The notes: generated by a model from the letters alone, not told the origin. A DNA stretch of 64,000 bases from Halobellus inordinatus (GCF_024464655.1 NZ_JANHAV010000001.1:124001-188000); one strand, 5' to 3'. Positions 43,135 through 52,502 are shown, numbered from the stretch's first letter. Translations and numbers: made by a program.

Positions 43135-43209
43135 GGGTTATCGTAACTGTTCGGAGATTCTCGCCGTACCGTCCGGCGAGAAATCTATGGAGACTTACGA
43201 CAACCCCTA
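43132..43209. mobile_element. MITE-like palindromic element C1 (78 bp)
   Basis: Ends taggggttatcgtaa and its approximate complement at the right (ttacgacaacccct). The central hairpin is ctcgccg / cggcgag. It is inverted relative to C2-C4 and joined head-on to A3. No 3-bp duplication is visible, probably because A3 and C1 disturb each other. The next gene on the minus strand ends eight bases further right. Confidence 0.8.
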
Positions 43210-43216
43210 TATCTCG

Positions 43217-43765
43217 CTACCCGAGATACGAGACGGAAACGGTGTGTGGGCCAGTCGCGGTCTCCAACGTGACTTCCTCGACCAGTCGTTCCCGGACCTG
43301 TTCGCGCCACTCGTCGACAGCCTCCTGATGGCGTTCGCGATGCCGTTCTCGCGTGTAGGGCGTCTCCGAGGCGCGGAGTTCGTCTTCGGTGTCGTCGACG
43401 GTCGGATACGACGGCGGGTCTGCAACGAACCGCTCGGGGGCGAGGTGTATCGGTGACGGCGCGTCGTCGGAGCCGCTCTCACTGTCGACTGGCACTGCGT
43501 CCGTCTCCGAACTGGACGCCGCCTCCTCGTCCGGACCGACGATGCCAGCGTCGTGGATCCGCGCTCGCATCCGACCCGAGAAGGGCGGCGTCACGCGCAG
43601 CACGACCGCCCGCTGGCTCCGGGACGCCGCTTCGAGTCCGTCGACGACGTCCGCTGTCGTCACGGCGAGCGATCTGATCCGATGCGGGCCCGTCGCGGAC
43701 GACGCCGAATCCACAGACGAAGGTGGACGAGAGGGGTCCTCTCCCGTCCCATCGTGTTCCGTCAT
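43217..43765 (-). CDS. Hypothetical acidic protein
   Basis: 182 residues from ATG 43765, one base after the upstream gene's stop (TGAGATG). A Ser/Ala/Asp-rich tail precedes RIRSLAVTTADVVDGLEAASRSQRAVVLRVTPPFSGRMRARIHD (described, about 30-75), then an acidic middle and a basic helix (YTRERHRERHQEAVDEWREQ) that ends in GPHTVSVSYLG. A conserved haloarchaeal protein of unknown role. The stop lies within 8 bp of element C1. Confidence 0.7.
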   Translation of the reverse strand: MTEHDGTGEDPSRPPSSVDSASSATGPHRIRSLAVTTADVVDGLEAASRSQRAVVLRVTPPFSGRMRARIHDAGIVGPDEEAASSSETDAVPVDSESGSDDAPSPIHLAPERFVADPPSYPTVDDTEDELRASETPYTRERHRERHQEAVDEWREQVRERLVEEVTLETATGPHTVSVSYLG

Positions 43766-43766
43766 C

Positions 43767-43898
43767 TCACCCCGCGCCCCACCGCGCGGTGTCGGGTGCG
43801 CCGAGGTCACCGTTGCACTCGGGACATCGAGCGCGGAACGAGCCGGGAGAGACGCGAAAACCGCAGTCCTGACAGACGAAGGATTGTCGACCACTCAT
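43767..43898 (-). CDS. Rubrerythrin-like zinc ribbon protein
   Basis: 43 residues, MSGRQSFVCQDCGFRVSPGS then FRARCPECNGDLGAPDTARW. Two CxxC motifs (Cys9/Cys12 and Cys25/Cys28) form a zinc ribbon like the rubredoxin-like part of rubrerythrin. It is coupled to the following gene (1-bp gap). Such tiny ribbons are frequent in haloarchaea. Too short to say more. Confidence 0.72.
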   Translation of the reverse strand: MSGRQSFVCQDCGFRVSPGSFRARCPECNGDLGAPDTARWGAG

Positions 43899-44049
43899 CA
43901 CTCCGCCTGAAAGGATCCTGGCGTGTTAACTCTTACCGTGGTATGTTCACGGGAGACGACACCTTAAATTGTTCAATAGTGGAACTATCGTACAAGGCAG
44001 CACGGGCGAATCACAATCTATTCATTCTCACAGATAACTGTTCTGTACA

Positions 44050-46032
44050 ATGAGCAGTTCGGGGGCCGACACGCGGTTACGCATCGACGGGGTCATCCGC
44101 CGTGTTCACGAGGCACTCGTGGAAGTGAAGACACGAGACGAACTCGAAGCCGCAGTCTGTCGAGCCTTTGCGGACTCTGAGCCGTACGTCTTCGCCTGGA
44201 TCGGGGTGCACGATACCGACACCAACGCCGTCGTTCCGAGCGCGATTGCAGGGACGGGACAAGAGTACCTCGACGAGATCTCGATCGCGCTCGACGACTC
44301 TGCGGAGGCGAACGGCCCGACCGCGGTGGCGCTCCGCACCGGCACGACGCAGATTATGCAGCGCATTCGGGACGATCCGGACTACGAACCCTGGCGCGAG
44401 CAAGCGCTTGCCCACGGGTTCGAATCGAGCTCCGCCATTCCGCTCGTCGAAGGTGATCTGGCGTACGGCGTCTTGAACGTGTACTCCGGACGGCCCGAGG
44501 CCTTCGAGGCGTCCGAACAGACGCTCCTGGCAGAACTCGGCGCGACGATCGGGACCGCGATCGGCGGCGTCTTGGCCCGCGAAGATCTGGAGGCCCAGAA
44601 GCGCCAGTACGAGCAGCTCACAGAGCGCATCTCGGACGCGTACTACGCCGTCGACTCGGAGTGGGAGATCACGTACTGGAACGACCAGATGGCCGATCGA
44701 ACTGACGTGTCGGCCGCGGACGCCCTCGGCGAACGGCTCTGGACGGCGTTCCCCGAGATCGTCGGGACGGAAGCCGAGTCGAACTACCGGGCTGCGATGG
44801 AGACGAACGAGCCGCAGTCGTTCGAGATGTACGTCGAAGCGCCGTTCGACTACTGGGTCGAAGTCGACGTCCATCCCGACGAGGACGGCCTCTCGATCTT
44901 CTCACGGGAGATCACAGAGCGCAAACAGCGCGAACGGGAACTCACGGAAGCGAAGCGTCGCCTCGACGCGATCGTACACAACACGTCCGAAGCCATCTAC
45001 ATCAAGAACCGCGAGAGCGAGTACGTCTTCATCAACGAGGTCGGTGCTGACATCTTCGATGAGACGCCCGAGACGGTCGTCGGCAAGACCGACGACGAAC
45101 TGTTCGACACCGAGAGCGCCGACGCGGTCAGAGCCGACGACCGCCACGTCTTCGAGACCGGATCCGGGGAGACGTGGGAGCGCGTCCGCTACGTCGATGG
45201 GACTGAACACGTCTTCATCGACAACAAGTTCCCCTACCGCGACGAGTCAGGCGAGATCATCGGACTCGTCGGTGTAAGCCGCGACATTACTGAACGCAAG
45301 GCGTACGAACAGCAACTCGAAGAGCAGCGCGACGGCCTCGACCTGTTGAACAAGGTCGTCCGACACGACATCAGGAACAACCTCCAGGTCGTGCTCGGTT
45401 ACGGCGACCTGCTCGGCCCCTACGTCGACGCCGACGGGAACGAGCACCTGACCAAAATTCTGAACAACGCCGAGTCGGCAGTCGAACTGACCCACACGGC
45501 GGCCGACCTCGCGGAAGTGATGGTCCATCCGGACCGCGACCCGACCCGTGTCTGCTTGGACGACATCCTCCAGACGCAGATCACCGAGGTCTGTGAGACC
45601 TTCGATGGCGCCACAGTCGCAGTGGCGGGGTCGTTGCCGGCGGTCGAGGTCCTGGCCGACGATATGCTCTCGTCGGTGTTTCGAAACCTGCTGAAGAACG
45701 CCGTCCAGCACAACGACAAGGACGTTCCCGAAGTGACGGTCTCGGCGGCCGTCGACGACGACGCGGGGGCGGTTACCGTGCGCGTCGCCGACAACGGCCC
45801 CGGGGTCCCCGAGGACCTCCGACCGTCGATCTTCGGGAAAGGCGAGAAGGGTCTCGACAGCGAGGGCACGGGCGTCGGACTCTATCTCGTTCGCACGCTC
45901 GTCGAGGCCTACGGCGGGGACGTCTGGATAGAAGACGAGACGGCGGGGCGGCCCGCCGACACGCGTACAGCGCCCGCTGCTGCGACCGACGCCGAGGGCG
46001 CGGTGTTCGCCGTCGAACTCCCGATCGCCTGA
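44050..46032 (+). CDS. GAF-PAS-PAS sensor histidine kinase
   Basis: 660 residues, no membrane segment, so it is a cytoplasmic sensor. Order: GAF (about 15-175, VKTRDELEAAVCRAFADSEP), PAS 1 (about 185-300), PAS 2 (about 305-420, EAIYIKNRESEYVFINEVG), HisKA with phospho-acceptor His439 in VVRHDIRNNLQVVLGYG, then HATPase with N box NLLKNAVQHN, G1 DNGPGVPED and G2 GTGVGLYLVRTLV. It phosphorylates itself in response to an unknown signal. No response regulator is adjacent. Confidence 0.92.
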   Translation: MSSSGADTRLRIDGVIRRVHEALVEVKTRDELEAAVCRAFADSEPYVFAWIGVHDTDTNAVVPSAIAGTGQEYLDEISIALDDSAEANGPTAVALRTGTTQIMQRIRDDPDYEPWREQALAHGFESSSAIPLVEGDLAYGVLNVYSGRPEAFEASEQTLLAELGATIGTAIGGVLAREDLEAQKRQYEQLTERISDAYYAVDSEWEITYWNDQMADRTDVSAADALGERLWTAFPEIVGTEAESNYRAAMETNEPQSFEMYVEAPFDYWVEVDVHPDEDGLSIFSREITERKQRERELTEAKRRLDAIVHNTSEAIYIKNRESEYVFINEVGADIFDETPETVVGKTDDELFDTESADAVRADDRHVFETGSGETWERVRYVDGTEHVFIDNKFPYRDESGEIIGLVGVSRDITERKAYEQQLEEQRDGLDLLNKVVRHDIRNNLQVVLGYGDLLGPYVDADGNEHLTKILNNAESAVELTHTAADLAEVMVHPDRDPTRVCLDDILQTQITEVCETFDGATVAVAGSLPAVEVLADDMLSSVFRNLLKNAVQHNDKDVPEVTVSAAVDDDAGAVTVRVADNGPGVPEDLRPSIFGKGEKGLDSEGTGVGLYLVRTLVEAYGGDVWIEDETAGRPADTRTAPAAATDAEGAVFAVELPIA

Positions 46033-46092
46033 GTGGCGCCGACCGCCGACGCCTTCGAGAATACATATACGAGTCCGTACGCAAGGACGGGT

Positions 46093-46944
46093 ATGAGCGA
46101 TCAGCGTCCCGAAAGTGCGGGATGGTTCGTCGACGTCGATCCGGGGGACCTCGACGCCGGCGCGGCGGCGATCTACGACCGAACGGCCGAGCACCCTCGG
46201 GACTGGCCGGCCGAAGCGGTCCGGGCGGGCTTCGCTGCCGACGAAGCCGACTACTACGACGCGCTCCACGAGGCGACGCTCGCGGCGACCCGCGAGGCCG
46301 TCCAGGAGCGCGAGCGCTCGGACGACAAACAGCTCACGCACGCGGTCCGCGCGATGGACGACGCCGAGCGAACCGCGAACGAACTCGCCGAGCGTCTCGC
46401 CGAGTGGGCAGGCACGTTCGACCGCGACGTCCCCGGCGGCGTCGACGGTGCCCGCGAGGTCGCAGCGTGGACCCCCGAGACGCCCGCCGAGGAGCGCGTC
46501 GTCTCGCTCGCCGAGCGGGTCGTCGACCTCGACGACGAGCGCGCCGAGCTCCGCTCGTTCGTGGAGTCACACGCCCCCGACGTCGCCCCCAACCTCGCCG
46601 AGATGGCCGGTCCCGTCCTCGCAGCGCGACTGCTCTCGCTCGCCGGCGGACTGGAGTCGCTGGCGAAAAAGCCCGCCGGGACGGTGCAGGTGCTCGGCGC
46701 GGAGGACGCGCTCTTCGCGCACTTGCGCGGCCGCGGCTCCTCGCCGAAACACGGCGTCATCTTCACGCACGAGTACGTCCGTGGGACTCACCCCGACCAG
46801 CGCGGGTCGGCCGCGCGGGCGTTCGCCGGCAAGCTCGCGATTGCAGCCCGGATCGACTACTACTCGGGCGAGTTCAAGCAGTCCGTCCACGACGACCTCA
46901 CAGACCGGATGGCGACGATCCGCGAGCGGGAGGTGTGCCAATGA
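46093..46944 (+). CDS. nop5: Nop5/Nop56/58-type C/D box RNP protein
   Basis: 283 residues from ATG 46093. The N-terminal domain has an acidic haloarchaeal variant; the coiled-coil and NOP domain (about 150-280) has PDVAPNLAEMAGPVLAARLLSLAGGLESLAKKPAGTVQVLGAEDALFAHL, given here as the region's character: the Gx-rich loop that contacts L7Ae and C/D RNA. The protein recruits fibrillarin to guide RNAs. Its stop overlaps the fibrillarin start (ATGA), as in all archaea. Confidence 0.92.
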   Translation: MSDQRPESAGWFVDVDPGDLDAGAAAIYDRTAEHPRDWPAEAVRAGFAADEADYYDALHEATLAATREAVQERERSDDKQLTHAVRAMDDAERTANELAERLAEWAGTFDRDVPGGVDGAREVAAWTPETPAEERVVSLAERVVDLDDERAELRSFVESHAPDVAPNLAEMAGPVLAARLLSLAGGLESLAKKPAGTVQVLGAEDALFAHLRGRGSSPKHGVIFTHEYVRGTHPDQRGSAARAFAGKLAIAARIDYYSGEFKQSVHDDLTDRMATIREREVCQ

Positions 46945-47594
46945 GCTCCGCGCTCCCTGCCGGCGTCGAGCGCCGGCGATTCGACGGCCGCGAGCGACTC
47001 GCCACCCGTGGCGACCCGGTCTACGGCGAACCGCAGGACGACGAGGGCTGGCGCGCGTGGGACGCCGGGCGGTCGAAACTCGGTGCGATGCTCGAAATCG
47101 GGATGGACCTCGGCATCGCCGGCGACGACGGCGTGCTCTATCTCGGCGCGGCCTCGGGCACGACCGTCTCGCACGTCGCGGACTTCGCCGGCCCGACGTA
47201 CGCCGTCGAGTTCGCCCCGCGCCCGACGCGTGACCTCGTCGGCGTCGCCGAGTCGCGGCCGAACCTCTTCCCGCTGCTGAAAGACGCCCGCGAGCCGGAG
47301 ACGTACGCGCACGTCGTCGAATCCGATCTGGACTGTCTGATCCAGGACGTCGCGACCCGCGGGCAGGCGACGGTGGCGCTGCGGAACCGGGAGTTCCTCG
47401 CGCCGGACGGCCGGCTGCTCGCCGCGTTCAAGGCGCGGAGCGAGGACGTCCTCAGCGACCCCGCAGAGGTCTTCGACGACGTGCTCGCCGAACTTCGAGC
47501 GGGCTACGAGATCCTCGAAACCCAGCGGCTGGATCGCTTCCACGACGATCACCTCGCGGTCGTCGCCGAGCCGCGACCGGAGGGGTCCGAGTGA
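46941..47594 (+). CDS. flpA: Fibrillarin-like rRNA/tRNA 2'-O-methyltransferase
   Basis: 217 residues. The SAM-dependent core has VLYLGAASGTTVSHVADFAGP (motif I), YAVEFAPRPTRDLV, and the D-x-x-x-D in DLDCLIQDVATRG. The fibrillarin signature is conserved. With Nop5 and L7Ae it methylates RNA sites chosen by C/D box guide RNAs. Translationally coupled to nop5. Confidence 0.94.
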   Translation: MSSALPAGVERRRFDGRERLATRGDPVYGEPQDDEGWRAWDAGRSKLGAMLEIGMDLGIAGDDGVLYLGAASGTTVSHVADFAGPTYAVEFAPRPTRDLVGVAESRPNLFPLLKDAREPETYAHVVESDLDCLIQDVATRGQATVALRNREFLAPDGRLLAAFKARSEDVLSDPAEVFDDVLAELRAGYEILETQRLDRFHDDHLAVVAEPRPEGSE

Positions 47595-47727
47595 GCGCGT
47601 CGACGACCGCGTCGGTTCCGGGAGTGACGCCATCGGCTTCGGGCCGACGGTCGCCCCCGGCGCGGATGGGCGAATCGTTCGCCGCAGCCCGCGACATATT
47701 TAATCGGCCGCCGCAAACCACGTGCCG

Positions 47728-48804
47728 ATGGAGCTAGGGTCGGCGGACGCCTTCGACCGGATGGGCACGCTCGGCGTCGAAGAGGAGTTCTACATAGTCG
47801 ACGAGCGGGGCTACCCGGCGTCGGGCATCTCGGATCTCGTCTACGATCATCCCCCCGGAGGAATCCTCGAGGACCGAATCGACCACGAACTGTTCCAGTT
47901 CACGATCGAGACGCAGACGCCGCTCATCGAGGACGTCGACGCGGTCGACGAGATGGTCCGTGCGGTTCGCGAGGCTCTCGTCGATCACGCCGCCGAACAC
48001 GGCTATCGGATCGCGGCCGCCGGACTCCACCCGGCGGCGAAGTGGCGCGAACTCGATCACGCCACGAAGCCACGGTACAAGTCTCAGCTGGACCGCATCC
48101 AGTATCCCCAGCACCGCAACACGACCGCCGGTCTCCACGTCCACGTCGGCGTCGACGACGCCGACAAGGCGACGTGGATCGCCAACGAGCTCCGCTGGTA
48201 CCTCCCGCCGGTGCTCGCACTTTCTGTCAACTCCCCGTTCTGGAACGGCTTCGACACCGGATTAGCATCCGCTCGTGCGAAGATCTTCGAGGCGCTCCCG
48301 AACACGGGAATGCCGACGTACTTCGAGGACTTCGAGACCTACCAGCAGTTCGAGCGCAAAATGGTCGAACTCGGGTCGATCGAGGACCGCGGGGAACTCT
48401 GGTACGACGTGCGGCCACACACGGGCCACGGGACCGTCGAAGTCCGCACGCCCGACGCCCAGACTGCCCCGGCGGCGACCGTGGCGTTCGTCGAGTACGT
48501 GCACGCGCTCGTCGAAGACCTCGCCGCCCGCTACGAGGACGGCGAGTCGGGGACAGACATCCGTCGAGAGATCCTCGACGCCAACAAGTGGCACGCGATC
48601 CGCTACGGCTACGACGCGTCGTTCATCACGCGCGACGTCGAAGACACGATCACGCTCGGCGAGTTCGTCGCTACCGAGTCCGACCGTCTCGGCATTGACA
48701 GCCTCCGGACGCGCTTCGAGATGGAGAGCGGCGCGGCGTGGCAGCGTCGGATTCACGAGGAGGAAGGACTCGACGCACTCTGTGAAGCGCTCTGTCTCGA
48801 CTGA
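47728..48804 (+). CDS. gshA: Glutamate-cysteine ligase (GshA, archaeal type)
   Basis: 358 residues; ATG 47728 or GTG 47722, with the TATA box atatttaat at 47696-47704. Core motifs of the GCS2-like family: [48 protein letters not shown], and [11 protein letters not shown]. In haloarchaea this enzyme makes gamma-glutamylcysteine, the main low-molecular-weight thiol instead of glutathione. No Gsh synthetase gene is adjacent. Confidence 0.88.
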   Translation: MELGSADAFDRMGTLGVEEEFYIVDERGYPASGISDLVYDHPPGGILEDRIDHELFQFTIETQTPLIEDVDAVDEMVRAVREALVDHAAEHGYRIAAAGLHPAAKWRELDHATKPRYKSQLDRIQYPQHRNTTAGLHVHVGVDDADKATWIANELRWYLPPVLALSVNSPFWNGFDTGLASARAKIFEALPNTGMPTYFEDFETYQQFERKMVELGSIEDRGELWYDVRPHTGHGTVEVRTPDAQTAPAATVAFVEYVHALVEDLAARYEDGESGTDIRREILDANKWHAIRYGYDASFITRDVEDTITLGEFVATESDRLGIDSLRTRFEMESGAAWQRRIHEEEGLDALCEALCLD

Positions 48805-48855
48805 TCCCGAGAAAGGCTTTTGTCTCGCGAGTTTTGACCTTTCGACTAGAACACG

Positions 48856-49572
48856 ATGTCCCCTGACGAGCCGACAGACGAGACCGAGAGCGACGGAACC
48901 GACCGACTGACTGACGCAGACGCGGCAGACGGGAGCGAAGACGACGGTATCGACATCGAAGTCGGCGAGGACACCTACCACGGATCCAGCGACGCGGCGG
49001 CGGCCGACGAGGCGGAGGCGGACGTCGATGCGGACGGCGAGAGTACGCGTGCACGCCTCGAAGCGGAGGCCGACCGCGCCGTCTCGGAGTTCGACGAGGG
49101 CATCGTCGACCTCCTCGCGTGGCTCCTCGACACGGAAACCCGCGCGCGGATCTACGTCTATCTCCGGAAGAACCCCCACTCGACGAGCGAGGAGGTCGCC
49201 GACGGGACCGGGCTCTACCCGAGCACCGTCCGCGAGGCGCTCGCCGAACTGCACGACGAGGAGACCGTCACCCGTCGCAAGCGCGAGAGCGCCGGCGCGG
49301 GCAACAACCCCTACGAGTACACCGCGATCGCGCCGAGCGAACTGGTCCGCGGCGTCGCCGAGCAGGTGCAGTCGGAACTGAACACGGTGTTCAACCTCGA
49401 CCGCCGACTCGGTGACGACGCGGACGACGAGGGCGAGACGAGTGTCGGGCCGGTCACGATCACTGTCGGCGAGGATGGCGACGACGCGAAGCACGACGAC
49501 GCTCACGACGCTAGTGACGAGGGCGACGGCGACGAGGATGAAGGCGGCGAAGACGACAGTGAACAGGCCTAG
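48856..49572 (+). CDS. Winged-helix transcription factor with acidic tails
   Basis: 238 residues. The first 75 and last 55 residues are extremely acidic and low complexity. In between lies a wHTH (about 85-175) with GIVDLLAWLLDTETRARIYVYLRKNPHSTSEEVADGTGLYPSTVREALAELHDEETVTRRKRE, described by its recognition helix PSTVREALAEL. It resembles haloarchaeal HTH regulators of the ArsR/MarR-like class. Role unknown. It is on the same strand and 51 bp after gshA. Confidence 0.8.
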   Translation: MSPDEPTDETESDGTDRLTDADAADGSEDDGIDIEVGEDTYHGSSDAAAADEAEADVDADGESTRARLEAEADRAVSEFDEGIVDLLAWLLDTETRARIYVYLRKNPHSTSEEVADGTGLYPSTVREALAELHDEETVTRRKRESAGAGNNPYEYTAIAPSELVRGVAEQVQSELNTVFNLDRRLGDDADDEGETSVGPVTITVGEDGDDAKHDDAHDASDEGDGDEDEGGEDDSEQA

Positions 49573-49604
49573 CACGCCGGTCGACGGCCACCGCTTCCGC
49601 GCCA

Positions 49605-49612
49605 TTTTTAAC
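49605..49612 (+). promoter_or_regulatory. TATA box for GGGP synthase gene
   Basis: tttttaac centred about 28 bp upstream of the ATG at 49636. The spacing fits a leaderless haloarchaeal transcript. Confidence 0.6.
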
Positions 49613-49635
49613 GTTCCCCGGGAGACGTATCGTCA

Positions 49636-50358
49636 ATGACCGGGCCTTGGACGGAGTGGGACCACGTGCTGAAAGTGGACCCGGACAAAGATCTCGTCGA
49701 CGGCGAGACGTTCGAAGACGTCTGTGAGACTGGAACCGACGCGATCGAGATCGGGGGAACGCTCGACATCACGACCGACAAGATGCAGCGCGTCGTCGAC
49801 GCGTGTTCGCGCTACGACGTGCCGCTGTACCAGGAGCCGTCGAATCCCGGGGTCGTCATCGAATCTGAGGACCTCGACGGCTACCTCGTCCCGACGGTGT
49901 TCAACGCCGAGTCCTCGTTTTGGGTGACCGGCGCACACAAAGAGTGGGTCCGCATCGACGGTCCCCTCGACTGGGACCGGACGACGACGGAAGCCTACGT
50001 CGTGTTGAACCCCGACGCGTCCGTCGCCGAAGTGACCGAGGCCGACACCGACCAGACCGCCGAGGACGTCGCCTCGTTCGCGGCCGTCGCCGAGAAGATG
50101 TTCGGCCAGGAGATCATCTACATCGAGTACTCGGGTACTTTCGGCGATCCGAAGAAGGTCGCGGCCGCCCGCGACGCGCTCGAAGAGTCGACGCTGTTCT
50201 ACGGCGGCGGGATCCACGACTACGACACCGCCTACGAAATGGGGCAGAACGCCGATACGATCGTCGTCGGCGACCTCCTCCACGACGAAGGTGTCGACGC
50301 CGTTCGGGAAACCGTCGAAGGCGTCAAAGACGCCCACGCCGAAGCCGTCGTCGAGTAG
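49636..50358 (+). CDS. Geranylgeranylglyceryl phosphate synthase
   Basis: 240 residues, a (beta/alpha)8 prenyltransferase. Typical pieces: [55 protein letters not shown] (glycerol-1-phosphate site), [13 protein letters not shown] and [13 protein letters not shown]. It joins glycerol-1-phosphate and geranylgeranyl diphosphate, the first step of archaeal ether-lipid formation in the cytoplasm or at the membrane. It is separated from the wHTH gene by 63 bp. Confidence 0.92.
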   Translation: MTGPWTEWDHVLKVDPDKDLVDGETFEDVCETGTDAIEIGGTLDITTDKMQRVVDACSRYDVPLYQEPSNPGVVIESEDLDGYLVPTVFNAESSFWVTGAHKEWVRIDGPLDWDRTTTEAYVVLNPDASVAEVTEADTDQTAEDVASFAAVAEKMFGQEIIYIEYSGTFGDPKKVAAARDALEESTLFYGGGIHDYDTAYEMGQNADTIVVGDLLHDEGVDAVRETVEGVKDAHAEAVVE

Positions 50359-50544
50359 CGCGCTCTGCTCCGGCCTTCACCTCCCGTCCGCTATTTTCGC
50401 CGCTCTCCCGCGCTGTTTTCGTCGCCGTCTTCGGCCTCGCATTCGCCTTCACTTTTGCGTCCACCCGGACGGCCGGTCGCTTGAGCCGCGCTCACCGCTC
50501 GCAGTTCCGTGCGGGAACGACACACTTCGGGTCCGAACCGACCG

Positions 50545-50552
50545 TTTTTAAG
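50545..50552 (+). promoter_or_regulatory. TATA box for aspS
   Basis: tttttaag, centred about 28 bp upstream of the aspS ATG at 50577. The upstream 186 bp after the GGGP synthase gene contain no gene. Confidence 0.6.
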
Positions 50553-50576
50553 ACCGGGCGGTCGGTAACACGGAGT

Positions 50577-51881
50577 ATGCAAGGCAGAACCTTCACGGCC
50601 GACGCCGAGCCTGGCGACGAGGTCACTGTCGCCGGCTGGGTCCACGAGGTCCGTGACCTCGGCGGGATCGCCTTCCTGATCCTCCGAGACAAGTCAGGGA
50701 AGATTCAGATCAAACTCGAAGAGGACTCGATGGACGCAGATCTCGTCGAGACCGGGCTCGACGTCTCTCGGGAGAGCGTCATCACCGTCACCGGCTCGGT
50801 GAAAGAGGAGCCGCGCGCGCCGACCGACGTCGAGATCATCCCCGAGAGCATCGAGGTGCTCGCGGAGTCCGACACCGAACTGCCGCTCGACCCCTCCGGA
50901 AAGGTCGACGCCGAACTCTCGACGCGGCTCGACAACCGAACGCTCGACCTCCGCAAGGAGGAAGTGAAAGCGATCTTCGAGATCCGCGCGGAGATCCTCC
51001 GCTCTGTCCGCGACGCCTTCCGCGACATCGGTTGTACGGAGATCAACACGCCGAAGATCGTCGCGACCGGGACCGAAGGCGGCACCGAGCTGTTCCCGAT
51101 CACCTACTTCGGCGAGGAGGCCTTTATGAACCAGTCGCCGCAGCTGTTCAAGCAGCTGATGGTCGGCTCCGGCCTCGAACGCGTCTTCGAGATCGGTCCG
51201 ATCTTCCGCGCCGAAGAGCACAACACGCCGCGGCACCTCAACGAGGCGACCTCGATCGACTTCGAGTCGGCGTTCGTCGATCACACGGAGGCGATGGACG
51301 CCTGCGAACACGTCGTCAAGAGCGCCTACGAGGGCGTCGCAGAGAACTGCCAGCGTCAGCTCGAACTGCTCGGTCTCGACGAGGAGTTCGAGGTGCCCGA
51401 GGGCGACTTCCCGCGGCTCACCTACGAGGAGGCCATCGAGCGGATCAACGCGACGGGCGAACTCGACGAACAGCTCGTCTGGGGCGACGACCTCCCGACC
51501 GAGGGCGAGCGCGCGCTCGGCGAGGACGTCGGCGAGCACTACTTCATCACCGACTGGCCCAGCGAGATCAAGCCGTTCTACATCAAGGACCACGACGACG
51601 ACGAGCAGCTCTCGACGGGGTTCGATATGATGCACCCGCGGATGGAACTCGTCTCCGGCGGGCAGCGTGAACACCGCTACGATCACCTCGTCGCCGGCTT
51701 CGAGCAGCAGGGCCTCGATCCCGACCAGTTCGAGTACTACACGAAGATGTTCAAATACGGGATGCCGCCGCACGCCGGCTGGGGTCTCGGCGGCGAGCGT
51801 CTCGTGATGACGATGCTCGGGCTGGACAACATCCGAGAAGCTGTGCTGTTCCCGCGAGACCGCCAGCGCCTGAGTCCCTAG
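50577..51881 (+). CDS. aspS: Aspartyl-tRNA synthetase (probably non-discriminating)
   Basis: 434 residues. OB fold (about 1-105), then class II core: motif 1 around [35 protein letters not shown], motif 2 [18 protein letters not shown], and motif 3 [16 protein letters not shown]. His23 in GWVHEVRD occupies the position where discriminating archaeal enzymes have Trp; His is linked to non-discriminating AspRS, which would also charge tRNA-Asn. The last residues ([11 protein letters not shown]) are repeated downstream in two further DNA copies. Downstream lie the scar repeats and the second cold-shock gene. Confidence 0.94.
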   Translation: MQGRTFTADAEPGDEVTVAGWVHEVRDLGGIAFLILRDKSGKIQIKLEEDSMDADLVETGLDVSRESVITVTGSVKEEPRAPTDVEIIPESIEVLAESDTELPLDPSGKVDAELSTRLDNRTLDLRKEEVKAIFEIRAEILRSVRDAFRDIGCTEINTPKIVATGTEGGTELFPITYFGEEAFMNQSPQLFKQLMVGSGLERVFEIGPIFRAEEHNTPRHLNEATSIDFESAFVDHTEAMDACEHVVKSAYEGVAENCQRQLELLGLDEEFEVPEGDFPRLTYEEAIERINATGELDEQLVWGDDLPTEGERALGEDVGEHYFITDWPSEIKPFYIKDHDDDEQLSTGFDMMHPRMELVSGGQREHRYDHLVAGFEQQGLDPDQFEYYTKMFKYGMPPHAGWGLGGERLVMTMLGLDNIREAVLFPRDRQRLSP

Positions 51882-51893
51882 AGCGAAGGCGTC
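51846..51893 (+). repeat. aspS-tail repeat, copy 1 (in gene)
   Basis: 48 bp spanning the last twelve codons, stop and 12 downstream bases of aspS. Copy 3 matches 47 of 48 bases. This is the functional gene end. Confidence 0.9.
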
Positions 51894-51936
51894 GCTGTCG
51901 AGCGGGAGCCAGAAAAGCGAGCGAAGTGAGCTTTCG

Positions 51937-51959
51937 CTGTTCCCGCGAGACCGCCAGCG
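51937..51959 (+). repeat. aspS-tail repeat, copy 2 (partial)
   Basis: 23 bp (ctgttcccgcgagaccgcca then gcg) identical to the core of copy 1, 91 bp after it; the sequence then diverges. Confidence 0.85.
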
Positions 51960-52021
51960 TCTGTCGCCGTAAGCGACGACGCGACACTATCGCGGGGGCA
52001 AGCGATTCCTTCCGGATCGCC

Positions 52022-52069
52022 CTGTTCCCGCGAGACCGCCAGCGCCTGAGCCCCTAGAGCGAAGGCGTC
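52022..52069 (+). repeat. aspS-tail repeat, copy 3
   Basis: 48 bp with one mismatch to copy 1 and the same reading frame and stop ([11 protein letters not shown] stop). It lies 140 bp beyond the aspS stop. It has no start and cannot be a gene by itself. Confidence 0.9.
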
Positions 52070-52139
52070 TCTAATGAGGGGTCGTGGTACCTCGACCCTC
52101 GGAAGGGTTATCCCTCACACGACCATCGGTTTGGTTGCA

Positions 52140-52346
52140 ATGGCACACGGTAAGGTTGATTTCTTCAACGACACTGGCGGCTACGGTTTCATCTCGACTG
52201 ACGACGGCGACCTCGACGACGACGAAGACGTTTTCTTCCATATGGAGGATGTCGGCGGCGAAGACCTCACGGAAGGTACTGAGGTCGAATTCGACATCGA
52301 GTCCTCGCCCAAGGGGCCTCGCGCAGCGAACGTCGTTCGACAGTAA
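52140..52346 (+). CDS. cspA: Cold-shock domain protein (copy 2)
   Basis: 68 residues, MAHGKVDFFNDTGGYGFIST, then DDGDLDDDEDVFFHMEDVGG and GPRAANVVRQ. Differs from copy 1 by an acidic DDDE insert and a few changes. RNP1 (GYGFIS) and RNP2 (DVFFHM) are intact. It follows the aspS-tail scars and is followed by palindromic elements C2 and A4. It binds single-stranded nucleic acid. Confidence 0.93.
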   Translation: MAHGKVDFFNDTGGYGFISTDDGDLDDDEDVFFHMEDVGGEDLTEGTEVEFDIESSPKGPRAANVVRQ

Positions 52347-52396
52347 TACCGAGACACACCTGTCGCTCACAGCGACAGACACCATCTCGATTTTCA

Positions 52397-52474
52397 TAGG
52401 GATTATCGTACGTCCTCATAGATTTCTCGCCGGACGGTACGGCGAGAATCTCCGAATAGTTACGATAATCCCTA
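52397..52474. mobile_element. MITE-like palindromic element C2 (78 bp, TCA duplication)
   Basis: Core tagggattatcgta ... tacgataatcccta with 14-bp inverted repeats. TCA at 52394-52396 and again at 52475-52477 is a 3-bp duplication. Central hairpin ctcgccg / cggcgag. It lies 50 bp after the cold-shock gene's stop and 28 bp before element A4. No gene is found in this 393-bp gap. Confidence 0.9.
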
Positions 52475-52502
52475 TCAGACGACTACAGGCTCCGAGCGAA
52501 CG

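Noticed and set aside
49920-50576. Long N-terminal extension of aspS
   Set aside because: It overlaps the GGGP synthase gene in another frame and is Arg-rich; the OB-fold begins at 50577, 28 bp after a TATA box.
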